A stretch of 64,000 bases of DNA from Haloferax marinum (GTDB taxonomy: Archaea; Halobacteriota; Halobacteria; Halobacteriales; Haloferacaceae), in assembly GCF_009674625.1 (NCBI RefSeq), contig NZ_WKJQ01000001.1, forward strand, positions 248,001-312,000. The letters run 5' to 3'. Below are positions 56,797 to 64,000 of the stretch, piece after piece; position 1 is the stretch's first letter; each line of letters opens with the position of its first letter. The translations under genes and the position numbers were made by a program. The notes beneath the pieces are model-generated. The model searched no databases, had not been told where the DNA came from, and saw only the letters and a program-made list of their open reading frames with translations.

Positions 56797-57786
56797 TCAC
56801 GAACCGTCGTATATCAGTGGTTCGTACCATTCTCTTTCGGATTTGTACCAATCAATGAACTCTTTTACTCCGTGTCGGATACTGACCGATGGTTCATAGC
56901 CGAGAACATCCTTCAATTTTGTCACATCTGCGTGAGTGTGCTCTGCATCGCCCTCAAACCTGCTCGCATATTCAATCTCAATACCTGGGTTTATCTCGTT
57001 CACTACCGTCTCCGCAAGTTCTTGAATACTAATATTATGGTTACTACCCACATTGAGGATTTGTCCATCTGCAGAGCTGTCGGTTAGTAGTTTTTCATTC
57101 ACATTGACAGCATCTGAGATGTATGTGAAATCCCTCGTCTGTGATCCATCACCGAAGATAATAGGAGACTTTCCATTCATGCAACGTGATACAAAATTCG
57201 ATATTGCCATGTTCGGCCTCATTCGCGGTCCATACACAGTAAAGTAGCGAAGCGACACAGTTGGCAGTCCGTACACTTCATAGAATACCCGAGAGTATTG
57301 TTCAGTTGCGAGTTTAGATACACCATAGGGGCTAACAGGTCTCGCTGGGTGAGACTCGTCAAACGGAAGGTATTGTGAAACCCCGTAGATAGAAGAAGAA
57401 CTCGCTACAACCACCCGTTCAACCTCGTTTTTTCTAGCGGCATTAAGTACATTCAGGGTACCACCTACGTTCACGTCATTCGGTTTTTGTGGGTTTTCTA
57501 CACTCTTTCGGACGCCCGCTTGTGCAGCTTTGTGAAAAACTATGTCGACATCTTCTACGAGGTCGTTTACGAGGTCTTCGTCTCTAATGTCGCCCTTGAC
57601 AAGTTTGAAACTGCCATCGGTCTCTCTTGATACTTCTCTGCATAATTCTACGTTGTATTCTTTCAGGGAAGTACTATAGTATGGGTCGAAATTATCTAAC
57701 GTGATAACATCGTGTCCACCTCCAATAAATCGTTCAGCAATCTGACTCCCGATGAAGCCAGCTCCCCCCGTTATCAATATCTGCAT
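56797..57786 (-). CDS. UDP-sugar 4-epimerase (uronate/GlcNAc type)
   Basis: A 329-residue extended SDR enzyme. NAD motif GGAGFIGS (7-14), catalytic Ser near 131 in VASSSSIYG, and Tyr154/Lys158 in SPYGVSK. The DNFDPYYSTSLKEYN segment (31-45) is typical of UDP-glucuronate and UDP-GlcNAc 4-epimerases. GDGSQTRDFTYISD is shared with the epimerase at the left end of the window. With AglM making UDP-glucuronate, conversion to UDP-galacturonate is a good inference, but unproven. AT-rich, as are the neighbours. Confidence 0.85.
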   Translation of the reverse strand: MQILITGGAGFIGSQIAERFIGGGHDVITLDNFDPYYSTSLKEYNVELCREVSRETDGSFKLVKGDIRDEDLVNDLVEDVDIVFHKAAQAGVRKSVENPQKPNDVNVGGTLNVLNAARKNEVERVVVASSSSIYGVSQYLPFDESHPARPVSPYGVSKLATEQYSRVFYEVYGLPTVSLRYFTVYGPRMRPNMAISNFVSRCMNGKSPIIFGDGSQTRDFTYISDAVNVNEKLLTDSSADGQILNVGSNHNISIQELAETVVNEINPGIEIEYASRFEGDAEHTHADVTKLKDVLGYEPSVSIRHGVKEFIDWYKSEREWYEPLIYDGS

Positions 57787-58183
57787 GTTATGCCCGAGTC
57801 GAATGGGAGATATCTTAAATTCCCCGCTCTACAATAATCTGAACGTAATCTGTTGTCAATGATGGTTTCGAACCCCCTGTTCCAGCCCTACACTATTCTA
57901 AAGTCTGTAGCCATTGTATGGTCTTCCGATTGGCTCCCTATCAGCAGACTTTCGGGTGGTTCTAATCCTATACTCCCTCTTATCTCTAACCTACCTGAGC
58001 TGACCGATTCGTAGCCGGATATCTCACCACCTATACCACTCGCTAACTGATGTTATTCATTTCTCATTTCTCGGCTGTCCCGGTTTAAATTATGATTCTG
58101 CATGGCCATTTGCTTTTGTTATCTTTAGTTGGATGCTGAACTAGCAAAAATTCATTAAGATTTGTACATGTCCAGTTTGGCAA
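57787..58183. other. AT-rich gap without a gene
   Basis: These 397 bases between the epimerase and the acyltransferase have many stops in all frames and no recognisable remnant. The epimerase promoter must lie at its left end. Composition is as AT-rich as the flanking genes. Confidence 0.4.
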
Positions 58184-58750
58184 TTATTCTCGTATTCCGA
58201 TTGGCTTTGCCGGCACACCAGCGACGATCGACATAGGGTCCACGTCATCAGTCACAACGGCCCCCGCTGCAATAATGGCGCCATCACCAATATTCACATC
58301 TTTCAAAATTGTAACACCACATCCGATCCAAACATCAATGCCAATCTGTATTGAACCTTCAACGAGTGGTTGGTCTTTGATCATTCGTTCAGGACGAGTC
58401 CCGTGGTTGTGCGAGTGCATGCTCACTTTTTGAGCTATTCTCGTACCATCTCCAATTGTAATCTCTCCTGATAAAAATCCGAATTCGTGAACCGTACAAT
58501 TTTTACCGATTTTGATACCACTGCCTCTCGGTTTGAACACAGTGCTGCCAAATATTCTAGTTCCATCTCCAACATCCATTAACTCAGGAGGATCAACACG
58601 AGCTGTTGGTGCAACTGAGCATTTTCTCTGATACTCATAAATCCCACGTACTTTACCAATGTATTTGCTCATAAAAAACACGAAGAAAAAGGGGTAATGA
58701 AGTATCTTCAAAATTTGTCGAAAGAGACTACGTAATCTACTGTCACTCAT
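58184..58750 (-). CDS. Hexapeptide-repeat acyltransferase (LbH, CatB/WbbJ-like)
   Basis: A 188-residue left-handed beta-helix acyltransferase, likely O- or N-acetylating a glycan sugar from acetyl-CoA. A basic and hydrophobic N-terminus ([20 protein letters not shown]) may bind the membrane. Hexapeptide coils run through [27 protein letters not shown], and [17 protein letters not shown], ending [14 protein letters not shown]. The catalytic His pair is in [10 protein letters not shown]. It overlaps the upstream phosphatase-superfamily gene by eight bases. The ATG at complement 58748-58750 is used; a TTG four codons earlier is less likely. Confidence 0.85.
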   Translation of the reverse strand: MSDSRLRSLFRQILKILHYPFFFVFFMSKYIGKVRGIYEYQRKCSVAPTARVDPPELMDVGDGTRIFGSTVFKPRGSGIKIGKNCTVHEFGFLSGEITIGDGTRIAQKVSMHSHNHGTRPERMIKDQPLVEGSIQIGIDVWIGCGVTILKDVNIGDGAIIAAGAVVTDDVDPMSIVAGVPAKPIGIRE

Positions 58751-59657
58751 CGATATACCCAAGATGATTTAATCGCTCACTCACGTCGGTGTCAATGTCC
58801 TCTTGTGTTATCTCTCCACTTTTGATCGTCCGCCTTTGATCACTTGAATATACAATCCACGGCACCTCAATCAGTCCGTATGTTCTTTGTTGGGCGGGGT
58901 GTCCGTAGATCGGAAGTGGGAATGGGAACGAACGAGTTCCAAATTCGTTTCCATGGTCTGCTGTGATTACTGCTTTTCCAGGAAGACTCTCAGCTAGTTT
59001 TTTCGCCTTTGGGACGACCTCGTCAAAGTTCTCTATGTACGCTTTCCTCACTGTTTCCTCATCTACCTCCCCATTTTGCAATTGTGTCCAGATATCCACG
59101 TCAATATTAGATTCGATTTTGTCCCCCCCTGTAAAGGAGCGGTGCTTTGGGAGTTGGTTTTGGCCAGTTACACCGATAAATGGGTAGTGAGGCTGCATGA
59201 AGTGAGCGACGACTCGCTTGTTTGGATACTCACGCACAGCCTCCATGGTTGCTTCAACAATTGTCTCAGGCAATACCGTATTTAAATCTTCATTCCAACC
59301 GAAATCCCACACATTCACCACTTTATAGATTCGATCGTCATAATTCGACACCCAAGGGTTAGCGGTCACCCACACAACATCATCAAGAGGCCGGTCGTTG
59401 GCATTGTATTCTATAAACTCAATAGAATTTGAACCGCCCGATATCCTTGATTCAACATCTGCTTGTCCAAAATCGTATTCTCTAATACAGTCGTACCTAG
59501 CTGCGTCCAATATTATCAGAAAGTCCCAATCTTCTTCAAACACCTTGGCTCCCTTTCGAGTTTTTGAAAGGATTTTTGAAGCAAACTCCCTGTTAATTCG
59601 GTCCATAACAAGAGTTGGATTGCGCAGTCCAAGCAAAAACTTCTCAACAAGCGACAT
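58743..59657 (-). CDS. Alkaline-phosphatase-superfamily (sulfatase-like) protein
   Basis: A 304-residue protein of the alkaline phosphatase/sulfatase fold, paralogous to 61223-62203. The first metal motif region is [13 protein letters not shown] with Asp51 and Arg54, then [11 protein letters not shown] (152-162), and the metal site [10 protein letters not shown] (231-240) with YGHP (251-254). The sulfatase signature C/S-x-P-x-R is absent, so it is not a formylglycine sulfatase. No signal peptide or membrane helix is clear, so it may work on the inner face. A glycan-modifying transferase or phosphatase is an inference from the agl context. Confidence 0.75.
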   Translation of the reverse strand: MSLVEKFLLGLRNPTLVMDRINREFASKILSKTRKGAKVFEEDWDFLIILDAARYDCIREYDFGQADVESRISGGSNSIEFIEYNANDRPLDDVVWVTANPWVSNYDDRIYKVVNVWDFGWNEDLNTVLPETIVEATMEAVREYPNKRVVAHFMQPHYPFIGVTGQNQLPKHRSFTGGDKIESNIDVDIWTQLQNGEVDEETVRKAYIENFDEVVPKAKKLAESLPGKAVITADHGNEFGTRSFPFPLPIYGHPAQQRTYGLIEVPWIVYSSDQRRTIKSGEITQEDIDTDVSERLNHLGYIDE

Positions 59658-59888
59658 CGATACTCAATGTATACCAATCCTGGCCCTATAAATGATTTTC
59701 TATCAAATATTCAATCGAGAAATGGTTTTATACGAGTAATGAATGTGTGGGATAAACTGATGGCCATCAGAATACAACTATAAATCGGTCATTGAAATAT
59801 GAAGCTACTGTATTCCAAAATAAAAAGTCCCAATATTGATAACTTGACAGGGACATTTATATGTGAATAACCATCACAATGCAACAAT

Positions 59889-60584
59889 ATGTTGTTTCTT
59901 GACCTAGACGAAGCTACCTCTTCGACAGACTTGGTGTTGGACCTCGGGACTAAAGACGGACGAAAAACTGCGGAAATCGATGCAGATGTTGCCGCTGTTG
60001 ACTTGGTATTTGCCGAGGATAGATCTGATGAACTGTCGTATATTCGAGGAGATGGTACTAATTTACCATTTGCTGACAATACGTTCGATGCGGTTTATTG
60101 TGATCAAGTCTTGGAACACGTGAAAAATGAAGAAGATTTCATTTCAGAGATTGCTCGTGTCTTGAAACCTAATGGGTGTCTATGGTTGGCATTTCCAAAC
60201 CGGTACGCTGTCAACAGCCCCCATGAAACACCGTGGTGGATCTCCTTGGTGCCCAAATCTGAGCGTTGGGCTGCCTTGCTATCGGAAGACGAGGCATCCT
60301 ATTACATAAATCACGAGTGGCCAGTTGGCCCAACTCGAGCTAGGCAAGTCTGTAACAAGTATTTTGAACATGTTGAGTTTGCTTCCCTGAGGTTACGCGA
60401 TGAATATCGGGATTGGTTTGTCGGAAATAAGAGAACAAGCGTGTACCCGCCGACGACATCTGGAAAATCATTCGATAAAATCCTTCCTGCAATTTTGGCA
60501 ATTGGACATGTTTCTCTGTTTATGTATGTCTTCGAACGACTTTGGCCGCATAGCGAGTACGTTTGTCGCTTACCAAAGAGTTGA
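59889..60584 (+). CDS. Class I SAM-dependent methyltransferase
   Basis: A 231-residue Methyltransf_11-type protein. Motif I is LVLDLGTKDGRKTAEI, the second acidic loop is AVDLVFAED, then GDGTNLPFADNTFDAVYCDQ, LEHVKNEEDF and VLKPNGCLWLAFPNR. The N-terminus is shorter than usual. It is AT-rich and faces right, opposite to its neighbours. In Haloferax volcanii AglP methylates a hexuronic acid of the glycan; this may play a similar part, though it is not clearly the same protein. Confidence 0.8.
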   Translation: MLFLDLDEATSSTDLVLDLGTKDGRKTAEIDADVAAVDLVFAEDRSDELSYIRGDGTNLPFADNTFDAVYCDQVLEHVKNEEDFISEIARVLKPNGCLWLAFPNRYAVNSPHETPWWISLVPKSERWAALLSEDEASYYINHEWPVGPTRARQVCNKYFEHVEFASLRLRDEYRDWFVGNKRTSVYPPTTSGKSFDKILPAILAIGHVSLFMYVFERLWPHSEYVCRLPKS

Positions 60585-61222
60585 AAGAAGTTCGTGTAAC
60601 CCTATCTATTTGATGACCTATTCAACCGGATTTTTTAACCCATTGAACCCTTATTAGGGTTCTGAAAATCGAATAACACCACGCGAACTGCATGACCTAT
60701 TTGCGGACACTCGCGTGACCGACCACCCAAGGGTTATGGACATGGGTAACTCGCATTTGGGAGTGTGTGATGTCACTCTTCGATGAGATTTCGTTCGACG
60801 TAATTAAGGCAACTGCATACGCTCCCAATTTTCTGCTAAAATTAAGGTCTTAACTCACCCTAAGCATTGGTTCCAATGGAATTAGAGACAACCGCAGTCG
60901 TCATCATCAACGACTGAGGCGGAAGATTCAACAAGCTCTCGTCATCATCGGTGATTCCCTTGGACTAATCTTCGAGCTTAACGAAGAGCGAGAGAGCGTG
61001 CTCACTGCCGTTCCAGATCTGTTGTTGATTTATCGGGGTAATTTCGCACACAACGCCTAATGAATGAGACTGTAATAATGCGTGAGGTTGTACGAATAGT
61101 TCGGTTTCGTCGTGAATCTAGTGTCTATTATTCCTTGAGTCCATAGAAGCCCCAGTTGTAACATTGAGAGATAGATATTGTAAATCCAACCATCCCAGTA
61201 GGACTAACTAGAGCTTGCGGTT
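60585..61222. other. 638-base gap without an intact gene
   Basis: No convincing gene. Short open pieces, for example a 27-codon frame from ATG 60771 and an unstarted frame ending at TAA near 61060 (LIFELNEERESVL-like), look protein-like in composition but are broken by stops. They could be remnants of a decayed gene. No terminal inverted repeats or transposase motif were found. Confidence 0.35.
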
Positions 61223-62203
61223 CTATTGTGCATATCCTAAGTCTCGAAGGTGATCTTCTAGATTACTATCTATCGTACGTTCCCGAGTTACGTCTGGGTC
61301 TCGAGTGTTGAGGTCCTGAGCACTCGTTTCAACCCATGGAACACGTTTTACGATGGGGAAGGGCAGACCCTCCGGATGACCGTACTGAGCCATCTCCCCG
61401 AAGGCCTCACCGTGGTCTGCCGTGATTGCAACCCTTTCAGCATCGACGTTGTCTAAGAGTTCTTCTACCTCGTCGAGGACATATCTGAGCGTCTCACGAT
61501 AGACTGGATAAACGTCTTCACGGTTAACATCGCCACGTTCCATCAACTCGTAGCCTTTAGCCTCTGTTTCGGTGGCGGGGCGGTCCTCTTTGATAGCTCC
61601 CCCGATGTATGGTAGATGAGGTTGCATGTAGTGGACGATAATCCTGTCCTGATCTCGCTCCCGTCCAGCTTTGATAACTCTGTTTGTCAACGTGTCAGGA
61701 AGAACAACTTTGTATGTGTCATCTCTTCTTTTCCACGAGAGATCTAACTCATAGAAATCATCTCTTCCAACTACATTCCAACTGGAGACATCAAACGGTA
61801 TCGTATTGTTCGCTGGTGGATACCTACCCTGAACGATTACCTTATCTGAAAATGGATTTCCGGATATATACGTTGTTTTGTTAATTTCGTCACTGTACGT
61901 TTTCGTGAATGTCTTCGCCATCCATTCGGCTGATTGGGTTCCAACAGACCATCGTGTGTCGACTTCCTCAATGAACTCGTATTCGTCCATTACCTCGCGT
62001 AACGTATCTACACGACACGCGTCAAGAACGATGAGCAAATCCCACTCCTCGTCGAAGACGTTCTGGCCGGGCTCGCACCGAGATGTTAACCCGTACCACA
62101 GTGAGAGATAGATAGTGAATGGAATGTAGAGCAGCCCGCGTAACCCCATGTCGCTGACTCGTTCTCGCATTTCACTGAACCACTCTCTAACCGACAGTTG
62201 CAT
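61223..62203 (-). CDS. Alkaline-phosphatase-superfamily (sulfatase-like) protein
   Basis: A 326-residue paralogue of 58743-59657. It has WDLLIVLDACRVD with Asp61, Cys63 and Arg64, HYMQPHLPYIG (191-201), TADHGEAFG (261-269) and YGHP (274-277). A hydrophobic N-terminal stretch (GLLYIPFTIYLSLWYG, about 23-38) could be a membrane anchor, which the paralogue lacks. The sulfatase C-x-P-x-R consensus is missing here too, though Cys63 is in the same loop. It lies 62 bases downstream of the flippase in the same direction and is probably co-transcribed with it. Confidence 0.75.
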   Translation of the reverse strand: MQLSVREWFSEMRERVSDMGLRGLLYIPFTIYLSLWYGLTSRCEPGQNVFDEEWDLLIVLDACRVDTLREVMDEYEFIEEVDTRWSVGTQSAEWMAKTFTKTYSDEINKTTYISGNPFSDKVIVQGRYPPANNTIPFDVSSWNVVGRDDFYELDLSWKRRDDTYKVVLPDTLTNRVIKAGRERDQDRIIVHYMQPHLPYIGGAIKEDRPATETEAKGYELMERGDVNREDVYPVYRETLRYVLDEVEELLDNVDAERVAITADHGEAFGEMAQYGHPEGLPFPIVKRVPWVETSAQDLNTRDPDVTRERTIDSNLEDHLRDLGYAQ

Positions 62204-62265
62204 ACCCGTCGGTGCTCAGTCGAGCAGTAAGAAGTGACCGGTTGCCGATTTCGTTGCTGTCGAAA

Positions 62266-63678
62266 TTACGTGAACGTTGCCGGGAGGTTGTCTCGGACTG
62301 TCTTGCGGAATTGCCGAGAGATACCGAACAGAGTTCCAAAGTACGCCCCAGCACCGACACCGACGAGAACGATTACGACCCCGAGACTTGCCCCAAACAG
62401 GGATTTTCCAGCCACGACCAAGGCACCCATCAGGCCTGCAGCGACCACTTGTTTTCCAATCTCGCGGTATGGGATCTTGACTGTGACGTATCGACTGACC
62501 TCGGTGTACGAGTAGAGGACACTCACTCCAGCCGAGATAGTCGTCGCGACAGCAGCACCGTACCACCCATAGAGATACACGAGCAGTATATTCAGCACGA
62601 GATTGAGTCCGATGAAAATAATATTTATCCGAAACGTCGATTCCGGGTGGTCCATCGCATCGAGGGCATTCGAGAACTGTTGCTCATACGAATAGATGAG
62701 TTGGGCGAAGACGAGGATAAGGAGTATCTGAGCGCCGATAGCAAACTCACCACCGTAAATCGAAAGAATTTGCTCTCCAACGAGGGCGCTGCCGACAAAA
62801 CCGGGTATCAAAAAGAGGCCAGCGTACGCAAGCGAGTTAGAAATCGCCTCACGAACCTTCTCTGTCTCTTCATCGGCTGCGAGTGAACTGATTTCAGGGA
62901 AGTGTGCTGTACTAATCGACACACCAAATATCGCGAATAACGCCGCGATGTTCCACGCTATCTCGTACACCCCAATCAGGCTCTTCGAGATAAAGAAGCC
63001 AAGAATTATCGTGTCCATCGAAAGCCACGAACGGCCTTTCAGCGGGCCAATCCACGAGTATTTGGCGAACGAGGTGAGTTGACGGAAATCGTCGCGTGAG
63101 GGTATCGTTGGGCGATATGAGATGAAGTACAGAGAGACTACAATTCCAATAAGGCCGGAGATAATGTACCCCCAGATGAGACCGAACAGCGCATACCCAA
63201 GGACGATTAAACCAATCTGGAATATTGCTCTTCCACCCCACCAGACTGCGGGCATGAGTCCGGAGATGTGGACTTTATGTTGCCCAACGAGAACAAACTG
63301 GAGAAATTGGAAAATAACGTTTACTGCGAGCATCGCGACGACGAACTCACCCACAGGTGCACCGATGTACTGGTCGACTCGTCCTCGAAGCAGATAGACG
63401 AGACTCCCGATTACGAATAGGAGCCCGAACTGCGCCAAGCCAGCGGCGTTCAAAACACCCTGTCGGTCGTCGGACTCGCTTAGCCGCTTTTTCACCGACT
63501 GGTGGAGTCCGAGGTCAGAACCGATGGTGAGCCACGCGATGACTGAGACGACGAGTGCGTACTGGCCGAGAACCTCAGACCCGAGCGTTCGTGCGACGTA
63601 TAAATTGACTGCAAACCCAGAGACTGAGAGGACGATTTGTCCAGCAAAGTGAACGATCGATGTCTGACCACGCTTCAT
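62266..63678 (-). CDS. Polysaccharide/oligosaccharide flippase (AglR-like, MATE-like)
   Basis: A 470-residue protein with about 14 membrane helices of the MVF/polysaccharide transporter fold (start TSIVHFAGQIVLSVSGFAVN). It is expected to flip a lipid-linked sugar or oligosaccharide across the membrane. In Haloferax volcanii AglR holds this position in the pathway, near aglJ, for dolichyl-phosphate-mannose. ATG at complement 63676-63678; a GTG six codons earlier is possible. Divergent from aglJ. Its composition is intermediate between the AT-rich island and the core genome. Confidence 0.88.
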   Translation of the reverse strand: MKRGQTSIVHFAGQIVLSVSGFAVNLYVARTLGSEVLGQYALVVSVIAWLTIGSDLGLHQSVKKRLSESDDRQGVLNAAGLAQFGLLFVIGSLVYLLRGRVDQYIGAPVGEFVVAMLAVNVIFQFLQFVLVGQHKVHISGLMPAVWWGGRAIFQIGLIVLGYALFGLIWGYIISGLIGIVVSLYFISYRPTIPSRDDFRQLTSFAKYSWIGPLKGRSWLSMDTIILGFFISKSLIGVYEIAWNIAALFAIFGVSISTAHFPEISSLAADEETEKVREAISNSLAYAGLFLIPGFVGSALVGEQILSIYGGEFAIGAQILLILVFAQLIYSYEQQFSNALDAMDHPESTFRINIIFIGLNLVLNILLVYLYGWYGAAVATTISAGVSVLYSYTEVSRYVTVKIPYREIGKQVVAAGLMGALVVAGKSLFGASLGVVIVLVGVGAGAYFGTLFGISRQFRKTVRDNLPATFT

Positions 63679-63801
63679 CCGACTTTTTCTATTCACGGTC
63701 GGTTGTTATACGTTCTGTCACCGAGTTCCACTCGTGCCGGACTCACCTCGCAAAAATAGAGAGACAACGTTTTTCAAAACTGGGAGACTCTCTCGCAGAT
63801 A

Positions 63802-64000
63802 ATGCCCACCCCCGACTCCGTCTGCATCCTCGTCCCCACCTACGACGAGGCTGCGACAATCGCCGACGTCGTTTCTGACTACCGAGACGAAGGATTCGAC
63901 AATATCCTCGTCATCGACGGCGGCTCCACAGACGGGACACAGGAACTCGCCGAAGAGGCCGGTGCCCACGTCGTCGTCCAGTCTGGCTCAGGGAAAGGCC
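63802..64000 (+). CDS. aglJ: Dolichyl-phosphate glycosyltransferase AglJ, 3'-truncated by the window edge
   Basis: The first 66 residues of a GT2 enzyme: MPTPDSVCILVPTYDEAATI, VIDGGSTDGTQEL (DGGSTDGT donor motif), then VQSGSGKG. This matches the DPM1-like start of AglJ, which adds the first sugar to dolichyl phosphate in Haloferax. It marks the right end of the agl framework. The rest, including the C-terminal membrane helices, is beyond the window. Confidence 0.82.
   Translation, partial: MPTPDSVCILVPTYDEAATIADVVSDYRDEGFDNILVIDGGSTDGTQELAEEAGAHVVVQSGSGKG

Overview
This window is a haloarchaeal chromosome segment, most likely from Haloferax or a close member of the Haloferacaceae. Most of it is GC-rich. 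Its proteins are strongly acidic, and many genes have a TATA-like box about 26-30 bases ahead of the start codon, as expected for leaderless transcripts. From memory the gene order resembles Haloferax volcanii: arginase/nudix, gyrA-gyrB facing top6B-top6A, DNA ligase, proteasome beta, the glycerol/dihydroxyacetone block and the aglB N-glycosylation locus. No rRNA, tRNA, CRISPR array or intact transposon was recognised.

Layout. 1-2000: end of a sugar-nucleotide epimerase, then arginase and a Nudix hydrolase. 2000-10400: DNA gyrase and topoisomerase VI, transcribed back to back. 10400-16900: an alpha/beta hydrolase, a metallo-beta-lactamase-fold protein, ATP-dependent DNA ligase, a glutamate-cysteine-ligase-like protein, a 50-residue zinc ribbon and proteasome beta. 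17000-30000: mixed housekeeping and regulators. These are UPF0212, an HTH-CBS regulator, P450, PurM, a TraB/M50 membrane pair facing a glycerate kinase, a membrane-anchored HTH protein, a DUF151 nuclease, a thioesterase, a DUF4397 lipoprotein and an HTH/membrane pair. 30000-43100: IleS, then a catabolic block for dihydroxyacetone (dhaK, dhaL, dhaM, HPr) and glycerol (putative transporter, glpK, glpABC). 43400-47500: an Orc1/Cdc6-like ATPase, phosphoglycolate phosphatase, small HEWD and rubrerythrin-like proteins, a methyltransferase and a DUF368 polyprenyl-phosphate translocase. 47600-64000: the S-layer N-glycosylation locus.

How the genes work together. Glycerol entering the cell is phosphorylated by GlpK and oxidised to dihydroxyacetone phosphate by GlpABC. 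Dihydroxyacetone is phosphorylated by DhaKL using phosphate relayed through HPr and DhaM. In the agl locus, AglF and AglM make UDP-glucose and UDP-glucuronate. AglJ, AglG and other glycosyltransferases build the glycan on dolichyl phosphate, a flippase turns it outward and AglB transfers it to protein. The DUF368 protein beside aglM-aglB is a good candidate to return the spent dolichyl phosphate.

The most interesting points are these. The agl framework is conserved but its interior (about 53.4-62.2 kb) is visibly AT-rich and holds different enzymes, including two unusual alkaline-phosphatase-superfamily paralogues. DUF368 sits beside the oligosaccharyltransferase. Topoisomerase VI subunit B has an internal 86-residue-spaced duplication. 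Several palindromic operators lie at promoters. Short tandem duplications repeatedly fall right at gene 3' ends.
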